Shown here: positions 1 through 8,395 of the stretch, piece by piece
Layout: each line of letters begins with the position of its first letter
Position numbering within the stretch: position 1 is the stretch's first letter
NCBI GenBank assembly: GCA_039815055.1
Contig: JBCCAA010000052.1
Location: 1-19,426, forward strand
Source of the DNA: UBA5336 sp039815055
GTDB taxonomy: Bacteria > Pseudomonadota > Alphaproteobacteria > Caulobacterales > Hyphomonadaceae
DNA length: 19,426 nt
Reading direction: 5' to 3'
Program-made: the position numbers and the translations under genes
Notes under the pieces: model-generated
What the model saw: the letters and a program-made list of their open reading frames with translations, nothing else
Told to the model about the DNA's origin: nothing
Database searches by the model: none

Positions 1-86
1 CGCGCGACGGCAATGGATCGGCGTATTCGGACGCAGACCAGCCGCGCGGCTGAACCGTCACGCTTTCAACTGGCTCGCATTGATAC

Positions 87-1007
87 CTAGATCGCCGCAG
101 CGCCAATCGTCTGCGTGTCATGAAACCCGTCAACGTCGGATTCCCAGCACCAGGCTTCGGGGGTTTCAAGAAGTTTCCGCACCAGCTGGTTGTTCATGGC
201 ATGTCCAGGCTGCTCAGCCTCATACAGGCCAGCGATCTGGCCGCCCGCGAGGAAAAGATCGCCAACGGCGTCCAGCACCTTGTGACGCACAAACTCATCA
301 TTGGACCGCAGGCCCTCAGGATTCACAATATTATCACCATCGACAACCACGGCATTGTCCAGTGAACCGCCACGAGCAAGGCCCATCGACTTCAGGGTCT
401 CCACATCGCGGGCGAACCCGAATGTGCGTGCAAAGGCGAGATCGCGGGCAAACAAGCCAGGGCGCAGGCGAAGTGCCATTTCCTGGACACCAATCGCCTT
501 GCTTTCAAAGTCGATGCGCGCACGCAGGGTCAGGCAATTGTCGACTGATGGGCTAAGACGGGCATATTTCGGTCCGCTTTCCACCTCGATCGTGTCGAGA
601 ATACGGATGCGCCGGCGCAATTTGGATTGGGACACAAGTCCCGCAGCAGACATCAACTCGCAGAACACCGCCGAGGAGCCGTCCATGATCGGCACTTCCG
701 CGCCATCTATCCGGATAATCGCATTGTCGAGGCCCATACCGGCGCAGGCGGCCAGCAGATGTTCAACCACGGCCACGTCGGCGCCGCTGGCATTCGCAAG
801 AGTTGTTCCCAATTGTGTGTCCGTCACATGGGTAGCGAGGGCTGGAATAAGTGGGTCAGACACATCGAGATCGACGCGTTCAAATACGATACCCGTATCG
901 GTCGGCGCTGGAACGATATCCATCCGCGCACGAAGGCCGCTGTGGACGCCGACACCGGCAACCTTCACAGGTTCAGCCAGGGTGGTTTGAAAATCAGAGG
1001 TACTCAC
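87..1007 (-). CDS. lpxC: UDP-3-O-acyl-N-acetylglucosamine deacetylase (LpxC)
   Basis: LpxC is the zinc-dependent deacetylase that performs the first committed step of lipid A synthesis in the cytoplasm, removing acetate from UDP-3-O-acyl-GlcNAc. Counting from the GTG at 1007 the protein is 306 residues, the usual family length. Visible active-site motifs are VEHLLAACAGMG (Glu82, His83), RHKVLDAVGD (His242, Asp246) and GHAMNNQL (His269). These match the E. coli zinc ligands His79, His238 and Asp242, the catalytic Glu78, and His265. I chose GTG because TAGGAGAG lies 9-11 bases upstream. The frame stays open to an ATG-type start at 1106, but that extension (33 residues, rich in Cys and Trp) would read into the ftsZ terminator hairpin, so I reject it. 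The gene lies downstream of ftsZ, the usual place at the end of a division cluster. The terminator implies a separate promoter within roughly 1010-1086, where I see no convincing hexamers. Confidence 0.96.
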   Translation of the reverse strand: MSTSDFQTTLAEPVKVAGVGVHSGLRARMDIVPAPTDTGIVFERVDLDVSDPLIPALATHVTDTQLGTTLANASGADVAVVEHLLAACAGMGLDNAIIRIDGAEVPIMDGSSAVFCELMSAAGLVSQSKLRRRIRILDTIEVESGPKYARLSPSVDNCLTLRARIDFESKAIGVQEMALRLRPGLFARDLAFARTFGFARDVETLKSMGLARGGSLDNAVVVDGDNIVNPEGLRSNDEFVRHKVLDAVGDLFLAGGQIAGLYEAEQPGHAMNNQLVRKLLETPEAWCWESDVDGFHDTQTIGAAAI

Positions 1008-1086
1008 GGAACGCTGCTCTCCTACTTGGAGATATACAAGCCGATCAAACCGCCAAACCCAACACACGCATTGTTTCCAAATGTTG

Positions 1087-1118
1087 CAAAAAGGGCTGCA
1101 AGTCACACTTACAGCCCT
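1087..1118 (-). terminator. Rho-independent terminator after ftsZ
   Basis: Positions 1092-1118 form a hairpin. Arms AGGGCTG and CAGCCCT are continued inward by AAGT/ACTT around a three-base loop. In minus-strand RNA the single internal mismatch becomes a G-U pair, so the 12-pair stem is continuous. It is followed directly by a run of U (1091-1088). It sits 51 bases past the ftsZ stop codon and before lpxC, so it separates the two transcription units. The U-run side shows it acts on the minus strand. Confidence 0.85.
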
Positions 1119-1168
1119 GTTTCTTATGTTTTTTCAATTGTTGCGCAACCTGGTTAGATTGCGGAGAA

Positions 1169-2617
1169 TCAATGATTGGCTGAGCGCCGCAGGAAGGCCG
1201 GAATTTCCAGGTCAGCATCATCAAAAGGTGCGGGCTCGGGGTGCTCGTCGGGCGTCGAGACGACACTTCCATTCTGATCATTGCTTGGTTGAGGCGGGCC
1301 CTGCTCGCCTTCGCCGCGCCAGCCGAACAGGTTGGAAAACCCAGCCTGGCCTGGCTCTCCCGGTTGAGGAGGCATTTCATTGACCGCTGCGTCCGGAAGT
1401 ACCGCGCCTTTGCCGAGCACGGAATCGGCAGTGATCTCTTCAGACCCCTCCTGGCTCGTCATATGGGCAGGCGGCAACGGTCGCCCGGCAAAGTCAGGTC
1501 GCATGTCGACAGAATTTGGCTGATCCGCGTCGACCGGGGCAGGTTCTGCTTCATCGACGACCATTGTGCCAGCGGACGTGACCACAACCGGGCGCTGCTC
1601 ATCGTCGAACATCGGATCGGCCGGCGCGGTTGGCTGTGCCGGGGTCTGGGCCGGGGTCTGGGCCACACTCATTTGAGCACCTTCAAGGCCGGCGGCGACA
1701 ACCGAAACACGCACTTTGCCTTCAAGCTCCGGGTCAAATGTCGACCCGAGAATGATGTTGGCATCCGGATCAACCTCGGAGCGGATTTCATTGGCCGCTT
1801 CATCAAGCTCAAACAGCGTCATGTCATACCCGCCGGTGATATTGATCAGCACGCCACGCGCGCCTTTCATCGTCACATCGTCTAGTAGTGGATTGTCGAT
1901 GGCCTGACGGGCAGCTTCGAGGGCGCGATTGTCGCCTCCGCTTTCGCCCATACCCATCATCGCAGTGCCCATGCCATGCATGATCGAGCGCACATCGGCA
2001 AAATCGAGATTGATCAGGCCCGGCATAACCATGAGGTCTGTAATCCCGCGCACGCCGGAGTACAGCACATCATCAGCCATGCGGAAGGCGTCGGCAAACG
2101 TCGTGCGTTCATTGGCGATGCGGAAAAGATTCTGGTTCGGCACGACGATCATGGTGTCGACACGCGCGCGAATCTCGTTGAGGCCCTCTTCGGCGACACG
2201 CATACGGCGCGTGCCTTCAAATCCGAACGGCTTGGTCACCACGGCGACGGTGAGAATGCCTTTTTCCTGGGCGATACGGGCGATGACCGGCGCGGCGCCT
2301 GTACCGGTTCCCCCTCCCATGCCCGCGGCCACAAACACCATATGTGCGCCATCGAGGAACGTAGACAGCTCTTCGAGGCTTTCTTCGGCGGCAGCTTCAC
2401 CCACATCGGGGCGCGCGCCTGCACCGAGGCCACCGGTTGTGTCCGGGCCAAGCTGAATGCGTTTCGGCGTCTTGGAGCGGCTCAACGCCTGGGCGTCGGT
2501 ATTGGCGACCACAAACTCCACGCCCTGGAGGTTTGCTTCAATCATGTTGTCGACGGCATTGCCGCCGGCGCCGCCTACTCCGAATACAACAATCCGGGGT
2601 TTAAGTTCTTCTGTCAT
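1169..2617 (-). CDS. ftsZ: cell division protein FtsZ
   Basis: FtsZ is the tubulin-like GTPase that polymerises at midcell as the Z ring. This 482-residue protein has the GTP-binding signature GGGTGTG at residues 101-107 and the T7 synergy loop NLDFADVR at 203-210, whose Asp residues complete the active site of the neighbouring subunit. The globular part ends near residue 318. A long Pro/Gln/Glu-rich linker of about 145 residues follows, opening with a small TPAQ repeat. The conserved C-terminal peptide DLEIPAFLRR (469-478) is where FtsA and other partners dock. A long linker is typical of alphaproteobacterial FtsZ. The ATG is preceded by GGAAGG seven bases upstream. It follows ftsA after 95 bases, a gap with a CtrA-like box, and is closed by a strong terminator. 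Confidence 0.98.
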   Translation of the reverse strand: MTEELKPRIVVFGVGGAGGNAVDNMIEANLQGVEFVVANTDAQALSRSKTPKRIQLGPDTTGGLGAGARPDVGEAAAEESLEELSTFLDGAHMVFVAAGMGGGTGTGAAPVIARIAQEKGILTVAVVTKPFGFEGTRRMRVAEEGLNEIRARVDTMIVVPNQNLFRIANERTTFADAFRMADDVLYSGVRGITDLMVMPGLINLDFADVRSIMHGMGTAMMGMGESGGDNRALEAARQAIDNPLLDDVTMKGARGVLINITGGYDMTLFELDEAANEIRSEVDPDANIILGSTFDPELEGKVRVSVVAAGLEGAQMSVAQTPAQTPAQPTAPADPMFDDEQRPVVVTSAGTMVVDEAEPAPVDADQPNSVDMRPDFAGRPLPPAHMTSQEGSEEITADSVLGKGAVLPDAAVNEMPPQPGEPGQAGFSNLFGWRGEGEQGPPQPSNDQNGSVVSTPDEHPEPAPFDDADLEIPAFLRRSANH

Positions 2618-2681
2618 CGCCGTCGCCTTCCAAATCTACGCCGTGTGGTGTGCCGTTGAAGACGAAACTGACCGTTCGGGG

Positions 2682-2696
2682 CTAAAAGTCGGTTAA
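2682..2696 (-). promoter_or_regulatory. candidate CtrA box upstream of ftsZ
   Basis: On the minus strand the sequence reads TTAA-N7-TTAG, seven of eight matches to the CtrA consensus TTAA-N7-TTAA. It lies 65-79 bases before the ftsZ ATG in the gap between ftsA and ftsZ. CtrA is known to repress ftsZ in Caulobacter, so location and sequence agree. A near match of this kind can arise by chance in an A+T-richer gap (roughly a few percent for 95 bases), so this is only a candidate. Confidence 0.4.
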
Positions 2697-2712
2697 ATGA
2701 CCGGAATTTCGA

Positions 2713-4008
2713 TCAGAAATTTTCTTTTAGCCACGTCCAGGTTTTGTTTACTCTTCCGTTCGGTCCACCAGCGCCGAGATTACTACGTACTGCGCCCGCC
2801 CAAGCCGTAGCAGGAGATCCCGACAGATCGTACGTTAACAGACCCGAGACTGTGGAAAAAGCCGGAGATGCCAGTGAATCGCCCAATATTTCGGCGTGTA
2901 CGGGTCGTCCTAGGCGAACGGGCATGTCCAAAATGGTGGATGCAACCTCTCGAACGCCGGCAATCAGGCTGGCACCGCCCGTGAGTACGACCCGTCTCGG
3001 CATTACGGGAGCGAGTTTGGACGTCGCCAATCCCTGCCCGATCAGTTCGAACACTTCTTCGATCCGCGGCGCGATAATGTCGTTCAAACGGGCACGGGGC
3101 ATGCGGATCGCGTTCAACCGTCCATCATCACCCAGTCGAGGACACTCCACCCGCTCTGCCAGGCCGGGCGCTGTGGCATCGGCATGTCCATGAAGCGTTT
3201 TCATTTTTTCAGCCGCGGCAAATGTCGTGCCCAGCCCCTGGGCAAGGTCCGACGTCACATGACCACCGCCAGCCGGGACGAGATCAAGCCCGGCCGGAGC
3301 ACCGTTTAGAAAAACAGATACCGCGGTCGTGGACGCGCCCATGTCGATACAGATCGCGCCATTGTCGCGCTCGTCTTCGATCAGTGTGCCATAGCCACTG
3401 GCCACGGCTGACGGAACGAGCCGTTCCACGCTGAGATGAGCACGGCTGACACATTCAACAAGATTGCGCACCAGCGTCGGCGGTGCCGTCACGATATTCA
3501 GCAAGACACCCAGCTTGTCGGCAACCATTCCGGCCGGCTCGCGCACACCGTCCTGATCATCCATGCGGTAGGCCACCGGATACACCACCAGAAGATCGCG
3601 GTCTTTCTGGTCCAGCTTCGCCAGGGCCTTGGCCTGGACGCGGCGCATGTCGCGCGCGGTCACCTGACGGCCGGACTGGTTCAAATTGGCGGCCACCAGA
3701 TGGCTGCAGATCTTCGGCCCGGTGATGCCAAGCCGCACTTTCGAAATACGCTGGCCGGCCTGACGCTCGGCGTCTTCAACCGCCAGGCGTACGGCGCGTT
3801 CCAGCGCTTCCATGTCGGTAATCGTGCCGCCAGAAAACCCGCGTGATTGATGACTGCCCCCGCCCACCAGCACAAATCCAGCCGCCTGCTTCGCATCTGC
3901 CTTCCCGATCAAGCAGGTGATTTTCGATGCACCGATATCGAGGGCGGCAATCAGCTCGCCCTGGGACGGGGCACCTTTCGGCGCGCGGCGGGAAGCTTGG
4001 GCGGCCAT
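2713..4008 (-). CDS. ftsA: cell division protein FtsA
   Basis: FtsA is the actin-like ATPase that tethers FtsZ filaments to the inner membrane and recruits later division proteins. The 431-residue sequence has the actin-fold phosphate-1 motif ALDIGASKITCLIG (22-35), phosphate-2 motif ICIDMGASTTAVSVF (219-233) and adenosine motif VVLTGGASLIAGV (340-352). The C terminus VNKTWTWLKENF (420-431) looks like the amphipathic membrane-targeting helix. The ATG overlaps the ftsQ stop codon by one base (TGATG). No strong ribosome site precedes it, so translation is probably coupled to ftsQ. The N-terminal ~17 residues are basic and Pro/Ala-rich and may be disordered. Confidence 0.97.
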   Translation of the reverse strand: MAAQASRRAPKGAPSQGELIAALDIGASKITCLIGKADAKQAAGFVLVGGGSHQSRGFSGGTITDMEALERAVRLAVEDAERQAGQRISKVRLGITGPKICSHLVAANLNQSGRQVTARDMRRVQAKALAKLDQKDRDLLVVYPVAYRMDDQDGVREPAGMVADKLGVLLNIVTAPPTLVRNLVECVSRAHLSVERLVPSAVASGYGTLIEDERDNGAICIDMGASTTAVSVFLNGAPAGLDLVPAGGGHVTSDLAQGLGTTFAAAEKMKTLHGHADATAPGLAERVECPRLGDDGRLNAIRMPRARLNDIIAPRIEEVFELIGQGLATSKLAPVMPRRVVLTGGASLIAGVREVASTILDMPVRLGRPVHAEILGDSLASPAFSTVSGLLTYDLSGSPATAWAGAVRSNLGAGGPNGRVNKTWTWLKENF

Positions 4009-4826
4009 CAGGCGGCTTCACCGCCCAGATTCACAGCCGGCGTGATGTAAATGTTGCCTGCAACCCTCAGGTCAATACCGGCTGCCACCGTTGAGAACAC
4101 AGGGGCGCGGCGCGCAAGATCATCCAACTCATAGAGTGCGGCCACCATCTCGCTGTCGCGCGGAAGCCGGATCAGCTGTCCAGAGTTAAGGTGCAGGTCC
4201 CACCGGCGATCGGCCACGCGTTCAGCGCGGTGCAAGCGGGCGCGTAGTTCGGGGAACTCAAACAGTGTCCAATCCAGGTCTGGCAGCGCCCCGGCAGCGC
4301 CTTCACCGGAAGCACGGATCAAGCCACCTGCCTGCTCCGGCGAGATACCATCCATTTCGTGACCGAGACTGTCGATCGCCGTCCATCCTGTTGCTGTTTC
4401 CAACAGGGCAATCGGCTCGGCGGGGTCCGCCATGATGACGACCTGGTCGGGCCACAGGCGATGCACGCGCACATTGACCACTTTGCGGATCGATTCCACG
4501 CGCGACTTGATGGCATGGGGGTCAGCGCGGAACATGTTCTCGCCCGGCTCGACCATCGCAGCGGCGCGCACATCGCTGGCCAGGAGAGGGTCATGATCAA
4601 GGCCGATCACAATGACCGTCTCGACCGACAACCCGACGCCGCGGGCCATGGAATCTGTCGTGTTGGCAAATCGGTGCTCAACCCGTGACAGGGATCCACC
4701 CATAAAGGCCGCCGCCGTCACAACCAGCGCGGCCACCATGGCCAGCCCCAGCAGCACCGATGAGACTTTGACGTCCTCGTCAGCGAAGCTTGGATCAGGG
4801 TCTGCGTGGCGCCTCATCTTGGGCAT
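4008..4826 (-). CDS. ftsQ: cell division protein FtsQ
   Basis: FtsQ is a bitopic inner-membrane protein whose periplasmic part links early cytoplasmic division proteins to FtsB/FtsL and the septal wall synthase. The 272-residue sequence shows an acidic cytoplasmic tail, one hydrophobic segment (about 22-42) and a POTRA domain (about 67-135, beginning LSVETVIVIGL and ending near DQVVIMADPAEPIAL). A beta-rich FtsQ/DivIB domain follows. The start at 4826 has GAGG seven bases upstream and overlaps ddl by 13 bases. An alternative ATG at 4817 forms an ATGA overlap with the ddl stop but has poorer ribosome-site spacing. It lies in the conserved ddl-ftsQ-ftsA order. Confidence 0.95.
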   Translation of the reverse strand: MPKMRRHADPDPSFADEDVKVSSVLLGLAMVAALVVTAAAFMGGSLSRVEHRFANTTDSMARGVGLSVETVIVIGLDHDPLLASDVRAAAMVEPGENMFRADPHAIKSRVESIRKVVNVRVHRLWPDQVVIMADPAEPIALLETATGWTAIDSLGHEMDGISPEQAGGLIRASGEGAAGALPDLDWTLFEFPELRARLHRAERVADRRWDLHLNSGQLIRLPRDSEMVAALYELDDLARRAPVFSTVAAGIDLRVAGNIYITPAVNLGGEAA

Positions 4827-5722
4827 GAGGCATCCTCGATCATCCAGGCCACAATATCTTCGAACGCGATGCCCAGATGGGCTGCCTGTTCGGGCACAAG
4901 CGAGGTTGGGGTCATCCCGGGCTGGGTGTTGGTTTCCAGGATCACGAGTCGGCCCTTATCCTCATCAAAGCGAAAGTCGGACCGGGTCACACCGCGGCAG
5001 CCCAAGGCTGTGTGGGCCTTGAGACTGGCGTCCAGTGCGGCCTGCGTCACCTCTGCTGGCAGGTCGGCTGGAACGATGTGGCTTGATCCACCTGCGGCGT
5101 ATTTTGCATCAAAGTCGTAAAACTCCCTTAACGTTGTGATCTCGGTGACGGCGAGGGGTTTGTCGCCCATCACGCCCACCGAAAGCTCCCGTCCTGGAAT
5201 AAATTCCTCCGCCATCAGGACGTCGCCATAGACCCAGTCGTCACGGAGCAATTCCTGTGGTGGACCTTCGGCGTCCTGCGGCACGATCACCACGCCGAAA
5301 CTGGATCCTTCTGCAATCGGCTTAATCACATAGGGGGGCGCAATCAGGTGTTGCGAGGCCGCCTCTGCACGGGTGCAGGCCACATCGGCCGCGATATCCA
5401 TGCCGCACTGGGCATACACCGCCTTGGATTTGCGCTTGTCCATGGCGACCGCCGAAGCCGCGACACCGGAATGGGTGTAGGGGATGCCCAACACCTCAAA
5501 CACGCCCTGCACGCAGCCATCTTCGCCCCACGGCCCATGCAAACCGTTCAAGATCACATCAGGCGCGGCGCCCTCAATCTGGCGGGACAGCGCGCGCGAG
5601 GCATCGATCTCGACGACATCATAACCGCTGGCACGTGCCGCGCGCGCCATCTGGGTGCCCGAACTGATGGAAATCTCTCGCTCGGACGACCAACCGCCAT
5701 AAACAACTGCAACCCGCTTCAT
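4814..5722 (-). CDS. ddl: D-alanine--D-alanine ligase (Ddl)
   Basis: Ddl is the cytoplasmic ATP-grasp enzyme that joins two D-alanines for the peptidoglycan stem peptide. The 302-residue protein, normal length for the B type, has the N-terminal VYGGWSSEREIS motif (Glu14 corresponds to E. coli DdlB Glu15). It also has HGPWGEDG (62-69), the ATP-grasp segment KPIAEGSSFGV (134-144) and ETNTQPGMTPTS (263-274) with the Asn/Glu metal ligands. Tyr208 in FDAKY fits the active-site loop tyrosine. The ATG is preceded by GAGAGGG six bases upstream. It appears to be the first gene of the ddl-ftsQ-ftsA run; upstream is a divergent receptor gene instead of murB. Confidence 0.97.
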   Translation of the reverse strand: MKRVAVVYGGWSSEREISISSGTQMARAARASGYDVVEIDASRALSRQIEGAAPDVILNGLHGPWGEDGCVQGVFEVLGIPYTHSGVAASAVAMDKRKSKAVYAQCGMDIAADVACTRAEAASQHLIAPPYVIKPIAEGSSFGVVIVPQDAEGPPQELLRDDWVYGDVLMAEEFIPGRELSVGVMGDKPLAVTEITTLREFYDFDAKYAAGGSSHIVPADLPAEVTQAALDASLKAHTALGCRGVTRSDFRFDEDKGRLVILETNTQPGMTPTSLVPEQAAHLGIAFEDIVAWMIEDASCPR

Positions 5723-5802
5723 GGTGCGCCCTCTCTTATTGGTGTCATGGAAGACCTATAAGAGTTCATGACAGGTGAAAACGGCAGTCCAATGGCAGGT
5801 CA

Positions 5803-5838
5803 ACTACATGCGTAGACGAATTTGACTACAAATGTAGT
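5803..5838. promoter_or_regulatory. paired palindromic operator in the ddl / receptor divergent region
   Basis: Positions 5825-5838 form a perfect inverted repeat, ACTACA-AA-TGTAGT. A related copy, CTAC-ATGC-GTAG, lies at 5804-5815 and matches the core at 9 of 12 positions. The copies start 22 bases apart, about two helical turns. The downstream copy overlaps a TTGACT hexamer (5822-5827) that could be a -35 element for the plus strand, though no good -10 follows. The TACA-N2-TGTA core resembles the operators of BlaI/MecI/CopY winged-helix repressors. That assignment is inference, and the site could control the receptor gene, ddl, or both. Confidence 0.5.
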
Positions 5839-5914
5839 TTTTAGGGTTGCAGTGGGCCTCGGATTGGGCTTGGTGGGCGACGAGTAAGGGAACGTTGCAC
5901 GGCGGAGAGTAGTT

Positions 5915-7957
5915 TTGAAAAAAACCATCACTTGTATCGGTGCCTTGCTGGCGGCCGGTCATCTGACATGCTTGGCACAAACCCAATCCGATGGGGCCGG
6001 TAACATTTTTACAGCGGAAGACTTTGAACGGTTTTCCCCGCTCACCGCACTCGACATGGTGCGCAATATTCCCGGTTTCCAGCTGGAAGGCACCGACAAT
6101 GATCGCGGCCTCGGCCAGGCCAGCGGCAACGTTCTCATCAATGGTGAGCGCGTGTCGGGAAAATCCAACAGCCCCCGTGATGCGCTTGGCCGGATCCCCG
6201 TCGGACGGGTCGACCGTGTCGAGTTGCGTGATGCGGCCGAATTTGGAATCCCGGGCCTGTCCGGCCAGGTGGTCAACGTGATCACCACAGGCGGAGCGGT
6301 CTCAGGCGTGTGGGAATGGGATGGCCGACTGCGCGAGCGTCTCGAGCCGCGGCTCAACCAGGGCGAAGCCTCGCTCAGCGGCGAACTTGGCAACCTGGAT
6401 TGGACCGTCGGTTTTGAATCCGATGCCAACCGGTTCGGCGCGAAGGGTCCGCTGTTTATTGAAGATGCCGACGGAAACCTGCTGGAACGGCAGGACGAAG
6501 AAATTCAAGGCGCCCATGAGTATCTGGAAGGGACGCTGGGCCTGTCCTGGTCACCGGACAATGGCCACGAAGCCAATTTCAACGCCTCCTATGCCGTCTA
6601 CAACTTCAATCGGAAACAGCAGGGCGTGCGGTCGCCGACGGGCGAAGACGCGTTATTTCGCGATTTCCAGCGCGGGGAAGATGAGTGGAATTCAGAGATC
6701 AGCGGCGACTACGCGTTCCCCATTCTGGGCGGGGATCTCAAGTTCATCGGGCTGTTTCGCCACGAAGACAGCCGGTTTTCTGGCGAACTGTTCGAAGCCG
6801 ATGATCAAACCGGCAGCTTCCTGAACGGTCTCAAACTGCTAGATGATTTCATTGAAAACGAAGCGATTGGCCGGGTGGAATTCGACTGGAGCTTCCAGGA
6901 AGGCCGCGATTGGCAGATCGCTGCGGAAACCGCCTATAACCGCCTCGACGCTGGCTCGAGTTTCTTCCTTGTCGATGCAGATCGTATCGCCACGCTCGAC
7001 AGCCGAGAGCCGCCTAGCCTGGTGGAAGAGACCCGCCACGAAGTGAGCCTGACCTATTCCCGCCCACTAACGCCGAAGCTGCGGTTCCAGGGTTCCGTTT
7101 CGGGCGAATACTCGGAGATTTCGTCACAACTCGGCACCGATACGCAGTCCCAGGATTTTGTCCGCCCGAAAGGCTACGGCGCCCTCACCTATGAACCCGG
7201 AGAGGACACCACCTATGAGTTTCGGATCGAACGCGACGTTGGCCAGCTCGATTTTGGGGACTTCGTAGCTTCCCAGGACATCAATAATGGCAACAATGAC
7301 GCCGCCAATCGCGACCTCGTACCGGAACAGTCCTGGCGGTTCGAGATCACTTATGACCGCAGCCTCGGCGACCTTGGTGCATTCGAAATCACCGCGTTCC
7401 ATGAAGAGATTGAAGACCGGGTCGACCGGATTCCGCTGGCCGGAGGAGGCGATGCGCCAGGCAATGTGGACAGTGCCAGCCGGTCGGAACTTGAAGCCGC
7501 TCTCACGTTGAATCTCGACCGTTTCGGACTGGACGGTGTGCAATTCGAGTTTGAAGGGGAAACGCGTCTGAGTTCGATTGAAGATCCTCTAACGGGCGAA
7601 ACGCGCCGGCTCAGCGGCAATGGCGTTGGATTTTGGTTCACCGAGCTGCGCTGGGACATTCCCAACACCGATTTCGCTGTTCTGATTGCGGGGGAGCGGT
7701 TTCGCCAGGGGCAGAACTTTCGCCTGAACGAAATCAGTAAGTTCGACCAAACCGACCCATTTGCCTGGGTCGAAGTGGAACACAAGGACTTCTTCGGCAC
7801 AAACGCCTATGTCCGCCTGGGCAACATTTTTGACTCCGCGGACACGGAATCACGCATCCGGTTCTCCCCTGACCGTCTCGGCACGCTGACCGAACGATGG
7901 GAAGCAGAGCGCGATTTTGGCTATATCTTGTCGTTCGGACTGTCAGGCACGTTCTAG
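5915..7957 (+). CDS. TonB-dependent receptor-like outer membrane protein
   Basis: This is a 680-residue outer-membrane protein of the TonB-dependent receptor type. The start is TTG with GGAGAG five bases upstream. A signal peptide (residues 1-21, MKKT then a hydrophobic core, probable cut after CLA) follows. The plug domain spans about 31-126: IFTAEDFERFSPLTALDMV, then NVLINGERVSGK (72-83), then RVDRVELRDAAEFGIPGLSG (98-117). The rest is aromatic- and charge-rich alternating sequence expected of a beta-barrel and ends in Phe, as barrels recognised by BamA do. I see no clear TonB box between the signal peptide and the plug. The substrate cannot be read from sequence and no transporter partner is adjacent. 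The stop lies 11 bases from the convergent atpC stop. Confidence 0.88.
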   Translation: MKKTITCIGALLAAGHLTCLAQTQSDGAGNIFTAEDFERFSPLTALDMVRNIPGFQLEGTDNDRGLGQASGNVLINGERVSGKSNSPRDALGRIPVGRVDRVELRDAAEFGIPGLSGQVVNVITTGGAVSGVWEWDGRLRERLEPRLNQGEASLSGELGNLDWTVGFESDANRFGAKGPLFIEDADGNLLERQDEEIQGAHEYLEGTLGLSWSPDNGHEANFNASYAVYNFNRKQQGVRSPTGEDALFRDFQRGEDEWNSEISGDYAFPILGGDLKFIGLFRHEDSRFSGELFEADDQTGSFLNGLKLLDDFIENEAIGRVEFDWSFQEGRDWQIAAETAYNRLDAGSSFFLVDADRIATLDSREPPSLVEETRHEVSLTYSRPLTPKLRFQGSVSGEYSEISSQLGTDTQSQDFVRPKGYGALTYEPGEDTTYEFRIERDVGQLDFGDFVASQDINNGNNDAANRDLVPEQSWRFEITYDRSLGDLGAFEITAFHEEIEDRVDRIPLAGGGDAPGNVDSASRSELEAALTLNLDRFGLDGVQFEFEGETRLSSIEDPLTGETRRLSGNGVGFWFTELRWDIPNTDFAVLIAGERFRQGQNFRLNEISKFDQTDPFAWVEVEHKDFFGTNAYVRLGNIFDSADTESRIRFSPDRLGTLTERWEAERDFGYILSFGLSGTF

Positions 7958-7968
7958 AGCGGGCAGAG

Positions 7969-8370
7969 CTACAGGGCGGCGCGGAGGTCTTCCAGATAGG
8001 CGATATGCTCTTCCAGTCGCGTGTGCGAGCCGTGGTCCTCGCCACGCGACTTCAGCTTAAGGCGCGTCTCTTCAAGCTCGCTGTCCACTTGTGCAGCGTC
8101 GACGCTGGAAAGATCCAGTGCTTCTTCGGCCAGAATGGTGAGACCGGCGGGCGTCACATCGGCAAAACCACCGCGTACGAAGATGCGCATATCGCCTGCG
8201 CCCGAGCGCAACACCTGCACCACGCCATTGCGTAGCGTAGTCATGAACGGGGCATGGCGCGGCAGCACGCCAAACTGACCTTCCGCGCCCGGTGCGATCA
8301 CGTGATCCACCTCGCCAGAGAACAGCTCCTTGGCGGGCGAAACGAGAGAGAAGTTAAGTGTGTCGGCCAT
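7969..8370 (-). CDS. atpC: F1F0 ATP synthase subunit epsilon (AtpC)
   Basis: Epsilon is part of the F1 rotor, binding gamma and the c-ring, and in many bacteria it restrains ATP hydrolysis. From the ATG at 8370 the protein is 133 residues, normal for the family. It begins ADTLNFSLVSPAKELFSGEV, followed by the conserved GAEGQFGVLPRHAPF segment of the N-terminal beta-sandwich and a C-terminal helical part (about 88-133). AGGG lies eight bases before the ATG. An upstream in-frame start at 8424 would add 18 unconserved residues and is not used here. Unusually, atpC is not directly after atpD: a 222-codon unrelated gene and a terminator-like hairpin lie between them. Confidence 0.96.
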   Translation of the reverse strand: MADTLNFSLVSPAKELFSGEVDHVIAPGAEGQFGVLPRHAPFMTTLRNGVVQVLRSGAGDMRIFVRGGFADVTPAGLTILAEEALDLSSVDAAQVDSELEETRLKLKSRGEDHGSHTRLEEHIAYLEDLRAAL

Positions 8371-8395
8371 CGGTCGATCCCTAGTGTTCAAGGGC

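Noticed and set aside
39..52. Perfect palindrome CAGCCGCGCGGCTG downstream of lpxC as a terminator
   Set aside because: No U-run follows on either strand; such G+C palindromes are common in this composition.
1008..1106. 33-residue N-terminal extension of lpxC to an upstream start
   Set aside because: It would run into the ftsZ terminator hairpin, is rich in Cys/Trp unlike LpxC, and a GTG with a ribosome site at 1007 gives the normal family length.
1638..1661. Two 12-base direct repeats in ftsZ
   Set aside because: They lie in the FtsZ linker, encode a repeated TPAQ unit, and are ordinary low-complexity variation.
2705..2721. Inverted repeat AATTTC-N5-GAAATT at the ftsA stop as a terminator
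   Set aside because: The stem is A+T-rich, only six pairs, and in the ftsA direction is followed by CCGG rather than U.
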